Source of the DNA: Desulfobacula sp. | GTDB lineage: Bacteria; Desulfobacterota; Desulfobacteria; Desulfobacterales; Desulfobacteraceae | Assembly: GCA_011390085.1 (NCBI GenBank) | Contig: JAABTB010000027.1 | Span: 1-13,265, forward strand | Direction of reading: 5' to 3' | DNA: 13,265 nt | Shown here: one piece after another, positions 8,417-13,265 of the stretch | Layout of the letters: each line of letters opens with the position of its first letter | Position numbering within the stretch: position 1 is the first letter of the stretch | Program-made: the position numbers and the translations under genes | Notes under the pieces: model-generated | What the model was told of the DNA's origin: nothing | What the model saw: the letters and a program-made list of their open reading frames with translations, nothing else | The model's database searches: none

Positions 8417-8444
8417 ACTATACCAAAAATTAAAACTTGTTCAA
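8417..8444 (-). promoter_or_regulatory. Candidate promoter of the STAS-lipoprotein operon
   Basis: On the minus strand, TTGAAC (8444-8439) and TATAGT (8422-8417, one mismatch to TATAAT) are separated by 16 nt. This predicts a 5' leader of about 85 nt before the STAS start. Confidence 0.5.
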
Positions 8445-8488
8445 CTCATATTTTCAATACACTGTCCAAGGGATAAGAATAAATAGGC

Positions 8489-8517
8489 TTGAAAAAAAGA
8501 AGTGATCCGGTTATATA
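8489..8517 (+). promoter_or_regulatory. Candidate promoter of the SRP RNA gene
   Basis: TTGAAA (8489-8494, one mismatch to consensus) and TATATA (8512-8517, four of six) are separated by exactly 17 nt. They predict transcription starting near 8524. That position coincides with the 5' strand of the outermost helix that can be drawn for the SRP RNA. Confidence 0.6.
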
Positions 8518-8523
8518 TACCAC

Positions 8524-8687
8524 TTCCGGCTGTGCAGACCGGAAGCGGGTTATTCTGATCGGTCGCCTCGTAACAGAAGGCCATGAACCTCGTCAGGTCC
8601 GGAAGGAAGCAGCGATAAGTGATTTCTTCTGTGTCGTGGATCGATCCCGGTCACGCAATTTTCCGCAACCCTTCTGCCGGCCGGATC
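8524..8687 (+). ncRNA. ffs: Signal recognition particle RNA (4.5S/SRP RNA)
   Basis: The universal SRP domain IV core is present at about 8584-8618: GAACC, then TCAGGTCCGGAAGGAAGCAG, with GGAA tetraloop at 8601-8604. The core is closed by TCG/CGA, then ACAGAAG (8573-8579) with CTTCTGT (8626-8632), CCtCG with CGtGG, and GATCG (8557-8561) with CGATC (8642-8646). This core identification is secure. The ends are inferred. Pairing can continue through GGGTT (8547-8551)/AACCC (8667-8671), GCAGA (8534-8538)/TCTGC (8673-8677) and CCGGC (8526-8530)/GCCGG (8680-8684), followed by TTTTCTTT from 8688. With the promoter at 8489-8517, this suggests a transcript of about 160 nt. The RNA scaffolds Ffh for co-translational membrane targeting. 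A model match may report only about 8546-8667. Confidence 0.92.
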
Positions 8688-8695
8688 TTTTCTTT
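8680..8695 (+). terminator. Likely 3' end/terminator of SRP RNA
   Basis: The GC-rich 3' strand GCCGGATC of the outer SRP RNA helix is followed by TTTTCTTT. A second TTTTCTTTT lies about 15 nt further on. Termination would use the RNA's own long helix, so this is a plausible but non-canonical intrinsic terminator. Confidence 0.4.
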
Positions 8696-8799
8696 AAGAC
8701 CCTTTTCTTTTATGCCTTGACATGCTTTCAAACAGACTTACTTTTCTGCAATAATTTGTTATACCATATAATTATCACTCTTGTTGAACTAAGGAAAAC
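8696..8799 (+). promoter_or_regulatory. grpE upstream region
   Basis: This stretch holds a perfect TTGACA (8717-8722) and a perfect TATAAT (8767-8772). They are 44 nt apart and so cannot form one promoter. TATAAT would start transcription about 20-25 nt before grpE, but its -35 position reads only TTCTGC. TTGACA has no good -10 at 16-18 nt. No CIRCE inverted repeat is present: TTATCACTC at 8772-8780 resembles one half, but the GAGTGCTAA half is missing. Heat-shock control is therefore not evident. Confidence 0.3.
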
Positions 8800-9429
8800 G
8801 TGGACCAGGAGAGGAAATTGGCAAAAGAAGATAAAAAAAAAAAGGAAGATCGAAAAATTAAAGATTCTCCCAAAAAATCATCCGAAGAACTTAAAGCCGG
8901 CGAAAAATCTGAAATAGATATGGCAGACAAAGCTGAAAAAAGTGAAATAGATGAGGTTGGCACCCTGAAAGAACAACTTGCTGCTGAAAAGGACAGATTG
9001 TTAAGACTGTCTGCAGAATTCGAAAATTATAAAAAAAGAAAGCAGCGTGAAATTGATGAATTTAAAAAATTTGCCAATGAAACCATTTTCCGGCAGATCC
9101 TGCCGGTGGTGGATAACCTTGAAAGAGCCATTGCGTCTGCTGAATCAAATTCAGGCGAAGGGACGAACTTGCTGGAAGGCGTCAAGCTCACTCATAAGGA
9201 TATCCTCAAACTGCTTGAAATGTTCAGTGTCAGGGTAATTAAAGCCGGGAACGAACCCTTTGATCCGAATTTTCACCAGGCCGTCACCCGGCAGGAAACA
9301 GATGAATTTCCCGAAAACACCGTTACGGCAGTACTTCAGAATGGCTACCTTCTTCATGACAGACTCATCAGGCCGGCCATGGTTGTTGTCTCAAGAAAAA
9401 TAGAAAATGAAAAAATCACAGAAAATTAA
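8800..9429 (+). CDS. grpE: GrpE, nucleotide exchange factor for DnaK
   Basis: GrpE dimers release ADP from DnaK. The 209-aa protein has a highly charged, Lys-rich N-terminal tail (1-55), the long paired-helix region (about 55-100), the motif LPVVDNLERA (101-110), and the beta-wing signature FDPNFHQAV with VLQNGYLLHDRLIRPAMVVVS. The reported start is GTG 8800 with AAGGA only 4 nt upstream. An in-frame TTG at 8818 has a better-spaced AGGAG (8807-8811, 6 nt) and would shorten the protein by six residues; I cannot decide between them. dnaK follows after 21 bp, so the two are co-transcribed. Confidence 0.97.
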   Translation: MDQERKLAKEDKKKKEDRKIKDSPKKSSEELKAGEKSEIDMADKAEKSEIDEVGTLKEQLAAEKDRLLRLSAEFENYKKRKQREIDEFKKFANETIFRQILPVVDNLERAIASAESNSGEGTNLLEGVKLTHKDILKLLEMFSVRVIKAGNEPFDPNFHQAVTRQETDEFPENTVTAVLQNGYLLHDRLIRPAMVVVSRKIENEKITEN

Positions 9430-9450
9430 AGATATCTTGGAGGGTATATT

Positions 9451-11361
9451 ATGGGTAAAATAATCGGAATAGATTTAGGAACAACCAATTCATGCGTAGC
9501 AGTTATGGAAGCCGGCGGGGAGGTAAAAATCATTACCAATGCCGAAGGTGGAAGGACCACCCCATCCATTGTCGCCATTACGGAGGCCGGGGAACGGATT
9601 GTCGGCCAGATTGCCAAGCGCCAGGCCATCACCAACCCTGAAAATACGGTATTCGGCGTTAAGCGGTTGATCGGCCGTAAATTTAATTCCAATGAAATAC
9701 AGACCGATATCCCGAATCTGCCCTATAAAATCGAACCCGCATCCAACGGCGATACCCGGATCAATCTCAGGGGAAAGCAATACAGTCCTGCCGAGATTTC
9801 TTCCTTTATCCTGTCCAATATTAAAAAGACGGCAGAGGACTACCTGGGTGAAGAGGTAAAGGAAGCCGTCATTACGGTTCCCGCCTATTTTAACGACAGC
9901 CAGCGGCAGGCCACCAAAGATGCCGGTAAAATTGCCGGTCTTGAAGTCAAAAGAATCATCAATGAGCCCACTGCGGCCTCTCTTGCCTATGGGCTGGACA
10001 AAAAAAAGGAAGAAAAAATAGCCGTATTTGACCTTGGCGGCGGCACCTTTGATGTTTCCGTCCTTGAAATCGGTGACGGCGTATTTGAAGTTAAATCAAC
10101 TTCAGGAGACACTCACCTGGGTGGAGAAGATTTTGACCTGAGAATCATTAATTTTATCGCAGATGAATTCAGAAAAGATACGGGAATTAATATCCGGTCG
10201 GACAAGATGGCCCTTCAACGCCTCAAAGAAGCGGCTGAAAAAGCCAAAATGGAGCTTTCCACATCTACGGAAACCAGCATCAATCTGCCCTTTATCACGG
10301 CCGATGCCTCAGGCCCCAAACACCTTGATGTCAAACTGACCCGTGCCAAACTCGAATCCCTGGTTGCAGATCTCCTGGATAAACTGGAGAAGCCCTGCCG
10401 GGATGCCTTGAAAGAGGCGAATTTGGGACCTGACGGAGTGGATGAGGTCGTCCTGGTGGGCGGTATGACCCGTATGCCCGCTGTTCAGGAACGGGTTGAA
10501 AAAATATTCGGAAAAAAACCCCACAAGGGCGTCAATCCGGATGAGGTTGTTGCCATGGGCGCGGCTGTGCAGGCTGGTGTTCTCCAGGGAGATGTCAATG
10601 ATGTTCTTCTTTTGGATGTCACCCCCCTGTCCCTGGGGATTGAAACCCTTGGCGGCGTCATGACCCGGCTGATAGAGAAGAACACAACCATTCCGACCAA
10701 AAAAAGCCAGGTGTTTTCAACAGCAGCCGACAACCAGCCGGCCGTCTCCATCCATGTGCTTCAGGGCGAAAGGCAAATGGCGGCAGATAACAAAACCCTC
10801 GGACAGTTTGAACTGGCCGATATTCCGCCGGCACCCCGGGGCGTCCCCCAGATTGAAGTCACCTTTGATATTGACGCTAACGGCATTGTCCATGTTGCGG
10901 CAAAGGATAAGGCCACGGCAAAACAGCAGTCCATCCGCATCACGGCTGCCAGCGGTCTTTCCGAAGATGAAATCAATAAAATGGTAAAAGATGCGGAACT
11001 CCATGCCGACGAAGACAAACGAAAAAGAGAGCTGGTGGATACCAAAAACAGTGCCGAAGCCCTCATCGATCAGACTCAGAAGACCTTGAAAGAACATGGT
11101 TCTAAAGTGGATGAAGCGACGCGGAAAGCCATTGAATCTGCCGTTGAAAATCTGAAGGTAGCCAAAGAGTCGGATAATGTGGAGGAGCTGAAACAGAAAA
11201 TTGAAGCCCTGTCCCAGGCCTCCCACAAACTGGCGGAAGTCATGTACCAGCAGGCATCCCAGGATGGCGGCCAGGCTGGACCGGGCCAAGGCGAATCAAC
11301 CTCTCCCCAGGATGATGATGTGGTGGATGCAGATTTTGAAGAGGTCAAAAAAGATAAATAA
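9451..11361 (+). CDS. dnaK: Chaperone protein DnaK (Hsp70)
   Basis: DnaK is the ATP-dependent cytoplasmic Hsp70 chaperone. At 636 aa it has the normal length. The nucleotide-binding domain has [14 protein letters not shown] (5-18), catalytic K71 in [23 protein letters not shown] (143-159) and [10 protein letters not shown] (194-203, with T199). The hydrophobic interdomain linker DVLLLDVTP is at 384-392. The substrate-binding domain follows, with a helical lid, a Gly/Gln/Ser-rich linker (600-620) and the acidic tail [21 protein letters not shown] (9439-9443) lies 7 nt before the ATG. No dnaJ follows: the operon ends at the terminator immediately downstream. Confidence 0.99.
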   Translation: MGKIIGIDLGTTNSCVAVMEAGGEVKIITNAEGGRTTPSIVAITEAGERIVGQIAKRQAITNPENTVFGVKRLIGRKFNSNEIQTDIPNLPYKIEPASNGDTRINLRGKQYSPAEISSFILSNIKKTAEDYLGEEVKEAVITVPAYFNDSQRQATKDAGKIAGLEVKRIINEPTAASLAYGLDKKKEEKIAVFDLGGGTFDVSVLEIGDGVFEVKSTSGDTHLGGEDFDLRIINFIADEFRKDTGINIRSDKMALQRLKEAAEKAKMELSTSTETSINLPFITADASGPKHLDVKLTRAKLESLVADLLDKLEKPCRDALKEANLGPDGVDEVVLVGGMTRMPAVQERVEKIFGKKPHKGVNPDEVVAMGAAVQAGVLQGDVNDVLLLDVTPLSLGIETLGGVMTRLIEKNTTIPTKKSQVFSTAADNQPAVSIHVLQGERQMAADNKTLGQFELADIPPAPRGVPQIEVTFDIDANGIVHVAAKDKATAKQQSIRITAASGLSEDEINKMVKDAELHADEDKRKRELVDTKNSAEALIDQTQKTLKEHGSKVDEATRKAIESAVENLKVAKESDNVEELKQKIEALSQASHKLAEVMYQQASQDGGQAGPGQGESTSPQDDDVVDADFEEVKKDK

Positions 11362-11385
11362 AGGGTTATAAAACCTGTTGAATAT

Positions 11386-11424
11386 AATCCTGCCGTAATT
11401 TATAGTTCACGGCAGGATTTTTTT
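11386..11424 (+). terminator. Intrinsic terminator after dnaK
   Basis: A perfect 11-bp inverted repeat, AATCCTGCCGT (11386-11396) and ACGGCAGGATT (11409-11419), with a 12-nt loop, is followed by a run of seven T (11418-11424). It starts 24 bp after the dnaK stop, closes the grpE-dnaK operon and separates it from the acyl-CoA ligase. Confidence 0.93.
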
Positions 11425-11443
11425 ATTTAGCTAAGGACTGCCC

Positions 11444-13033
11444 ATGATAATCACGGAAATTTTGGCCCGGAACGCCTGGATGTATAAAGACAGAATTGCC
11501 CTTGTGGAGCGGGCTCCAGCCATTGACACCAGAAAGGCCATGACCTGGGAGCAGTTCTTTCGAGCATCCAATAAACTTGCTGACAGCCTTGACCAATACG
11601 GTATAAAAAAGGGCGATAAAATTGTACAATTGATGACCAATTGCCTGGAATGGCTCCCCATTTATTTTGGTATTCTTTCAACCGGGGCCTGGGTGGTGCC
11701 TTTAAATTTCAGATTTGAATCCGACAAAATCCTGCTCTGCACCCAAACGGCCGAAGCCAAAGTCTTCATCTTTGGCGAGGAATTTATCCATCGGATCGAG
11801 GCGGTTAAAGAAGCGCTGGAAACCCATGTCCGGCTCTGGATCTATACCGGACCGCCGTCCTCCTGCCCGGCTTGGGCTGTTCAATATGAACCCTTTATCG
11901 AACCCGGATCAGGCGACTCTCCCCCGAAAGTCGATCTCTCCATCGATGATGATGCGGCCCTTTATTTCACCAGCGGAACAACCGGATCTCCCAAGGCCGT
12001 CCTCTTAACCCATAAAAATCTTGAACACGCCTGTTACGTAGAACATGCCCACCACAGCCAGACCATAGACGATGTCTTTCTCTGTATCCCGCCCCTGTAC
12101 CACACCGGAGCCAAAATGCACTGGATGGGCAGTTTCCTTGTGGGCGGCAAAGGGGTTCTCTTAAAAGGCGTAAGCCCCCGGTGGATAATTGAAGCCGTGT
12201 CGGAAGAAGGATGTACCATTGTCTGGCTTCTGGTTCCCTGGATCCATGACATCATCATTGCCGTTGAAAATAAGGACATCGACCTCTCAAAATTTACCCT
12301 GTCCCAATGGCGCCTCATGCATGCCGGTGCCCAGCCGGTTCCGCCCAGCCTGATTGAACACTGGAGAAACTATTTCCTCCATCAGGATTATGATACCAAT
12401 TACGGCCTCACCGAATCCACAGGGCCGGGGTGCATTCACCTGGGGACGAAAAACGCCCACCGGGTCGGTCCCATCGGCCTGCCCGGATTTGACTGGGAAG
12501 CCAAAATTGTGGACAAAGAAGGTGAGCTGCTGTTTGGCAATGAGTCCGGTGAACTCATCATCAAAGGGCCGGGCGTGATGAAAGAATATTATAAGAATCC
12601 CGAGGCCACGGCCCAAACCCTCAAGGATGGATGGCTGAAAACCGGGGATATCGCCCGCTATGACAAGGATGGATTTATCTGGCTGGTGGACCGGAAAAAA
12701 GACATGATCATCTACGGCGGGGAAAATATCTACCCGGTTGAAATTGAAACTTTTTTTCTGAGAAACAGTAAAATAAAAGATATTGCCGTCATCGGCATCC
12801 CGGATGACCGGCTGGGGGAAATCCCGGCAGGCATCATCAGTGTCAAGCCGGGCTGCATTCTCTGTGAAAGCGATATCCTTGAGTTCCAGCAGGAGCTTCC
12901 CCGCTACAAACAACTGAGAAAGATATATTTCGGAGATGTTCCCAGAAACCCCACCGGAAAGATTGAAAAACCAAAACTTCGCAGAATTTATGCGGATGAC
13001 AAGAGAAAAGACATTAAAAAGCTGCTTGAATAG
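11444..13033 (+). CDS. AMP-forming acyl-CoA synthetase/ligase
   Basis: A class I adenylate-forming enzyme (ANL superfamily) of 529 aa that activates a carboxylic acid with ATP and joins it to CoA. Visible motifs are the phosphate loop YFTSGTTGSPKAVLLTHKN (174-192), the aromatic/adenine motif YGLTEST (320-326), TGD (400-402), the hinge region DRKKDMIIYGGENIYPVEIE (416-435), and PTGKIEK (503-509) with catalytic Lys506. The CoA-ligase type is favoured over a peptide-synthetase module because no carrier domain follows. The substrate (medium/long-chain fatty acid or aromatic acid) cannot be read from sequence. AAGGA lies 6 nt before the ATG. The gene is separated from dnaK by a terminator, and a LolA-like gene follows after 20 bp. 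Confidence 0.93.
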   Translation: MIITEILARNAWMYKDRIALVERAPAIDTRKAMTWEQFFRASNKLADSLDQYGIKKGDKIVQLMTNCLEWLPIYFGILSTGAWVVPLNFRFESDKILLCTQTAEAKVFIFGEEFIHRIEAVKEALETHVRLWIYTGPPSSCPAWAVQYEPFIEPGSGDSPPKVDLSIDDDAALYFTSGTTGSPKAVLLTHKNLEHACYVEHAHHSQTIDDVFLCIPPLYHTGAKMHWMGSFLVGGKGVLLKGVSPRWIIEAVSEEGCTIVWLLVPWIHDIIIAVENKDIDLSKFTLSQWRLMHAGAQPVPPSLIEHWRNYFLHQDYDTNYGLTESTGPGCIHLGTKNAHRVGPIGLPGFDWEAKIVDKEGELLFGNESGELIIKGPGVMKEYYKNPEATAQTLKDGWLKTGDIARYDKDGFIWLVDRKKDMIIYGGENIYPVEIETFFLRNSKIKDIAVIGIPDDRLGEIPAGIISVKPGCILCESDILEFQQELPRYKQLRKIYFGDVPRNPTGKIEKPKLRRIYADDKRKDIKKLLE

Positions 13034-13053
13034 AGGCAGATAAAGGAGTTCGG

Positions 13054-13265
13054 TTGAAATCAATATACAAAAGGATATTAGGGATATCGGCGGCTGTTTT
13101 TCTCAGCGCCGGGCTTTTTTTCGGTGTTGCCACTGCGGCGGAGCCTGAAAACGCCCAAGAGGCTGTCTTATCCGCCATTGAGAAAAAATATGCCGGAAAA
13201 AGCTTTGAGGCTTCATTTTACCAGATCTCAAAGCTGGAGGCCCTGGATATAACGGAAAAGGCCTC
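13054..13265 (+). CDS. LolA-like outer-membrane lipoprotein carrier, partial (5' end)
   Basis: The reading frame starts at TTG 13054, preceded by AAAGGAG (13043-13048 region, 5-6 nt spacing), and runs open off the window end (70 complete codons). It encodes a Sec signal peptide: basic MKSIYKR, a hydrophobic core from about 8 to 24, and a likely cleavage after VATAA near residue 27. The mature N-terminus reads AVLSAIEKKYAGKSFEASFYQISKLEALDITEKA by segments. The pattern of a short helix, a beta strand ending F-x-Q-x-S and then L-x-x-x-DIT is typical of the LolA/LolB fold. LolA shuttles lipoproteins across the periplasm. The function is an inference from only about 45 mature residues. The 20-bp spacing from the ligase suggests co-transcription. 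Confidence 0.7.
   Translation, partial: MKSIYKRILGISAAVFLSAGLFFGVATAAEPENAQEAVLSAIEKKYAGKSFEASFYQISKLEALDITEKA

Noticed and set aside
8523..8545. CTTCCGG/CCGGAAG hairpin as a terminator for an upstream gene
   Set aside because: No T-run follows and no plus-strand gene ends just upstream. It lies at the predicted 5' end of the SRP transcript.
8766..8790. Possible CIRCE (HrcA) operator upstream of grpE
   Set aside because: Only one half resembles the consensus (TTATCACTC) and no inverted GAGTGCTAA partner follows at 9 nt.
8489..8917. 142-aa open frame spanning the SRP RNA gene
   Set aside because: It overlaps the conserved SRP RNA core and the grpE start in another frame, its start has no ribosome site, and its product is low-complexity and basic at the end.
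10717..11289. 190-aa minus-strand open frame inside dnaK
   Set aside because: It is antisense to the DnaK substrate-binding domain. The sequence mirrors DnaK codon use and has no motif.
12287..13063. 258-aa open frame on the minus strand
   Set aside because: It lies wholly antisense to the acyl-CoA ligase, which has a full set of family motifs. It is a codon-bias shadow.

Overview
This window looks like ordinary chromosomal DNA from a Gram-negative bacterium. It is probably a Desulfobacteraceae-like member of the Desulfobacterota (the former Deltaproteobacteria). That assignment is inferred from protein flavour, moderate GC content, the tig-clpP-clpX-lon order, a diderm-type lipoprotein, a LolA-like protein and an acyl-CoA ligase. 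No marker gene here fixes the genus. Most of the window encodes protein quality control and RNA or translation housekeeping.

Layout. (1) 22-1086 (+) encodes a short, divergent Rho-type helicase. It converges on a minus-strand block, 1097-6756, read in the order tig, clpP, clpX, lon. These are trigger factor, the ClpXP protease and the Lon protease. Candidate tandem promoters for this block lie at about 6807-6906. (2) A tRNA-Pro(UGG) gene (7011-7087, +) reads away from that block. It is followed by an unrecognised small membrane/coiled-coil protein (7145-7597, +). (3) A minus-strand pair follows: a STAS-domain protein (8021-8326) and a small lipoprotein (7623-8003), with a credible promoter upstream. 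(4) The SRP RNA gene (ffs) lies at about 8524-8687 (+), with its own promoter and a U-rich 3' end. It sits directly upstream of grpE (8800-9429) and dnaK (9451-11361). dnaK ends in a strong intrinsic terminator, and no dnaJ or hrcA is present in the window. (5) After the terminator come an AMP-forming acyl-CoA ligase (11444-13033) and the first 70 codons of a LolA-like lipoprotein carrier. The latter starts at TTG and runs off the window end.

How the genes fit together. Trigger factor and DnaK/GrpE handle nascent or unfolded chains, ClpXP and Lon degrade failed products, and SRP RNA targets membrane proteins co-translationally. LolA moves lipoproteins such as the one at 7623-8003 to the outer membrane. 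I see no mobile element, CRISPR array, phage gene or defence cassette. The most unusual items are the stripped-down Rho paralogue, an SRP RNA whose transcript appears longer than the usual small bacterial form, the tandem promoters for the protease operon, and the uncharacterised membrane/coiled-coil protein behind the tRNA.
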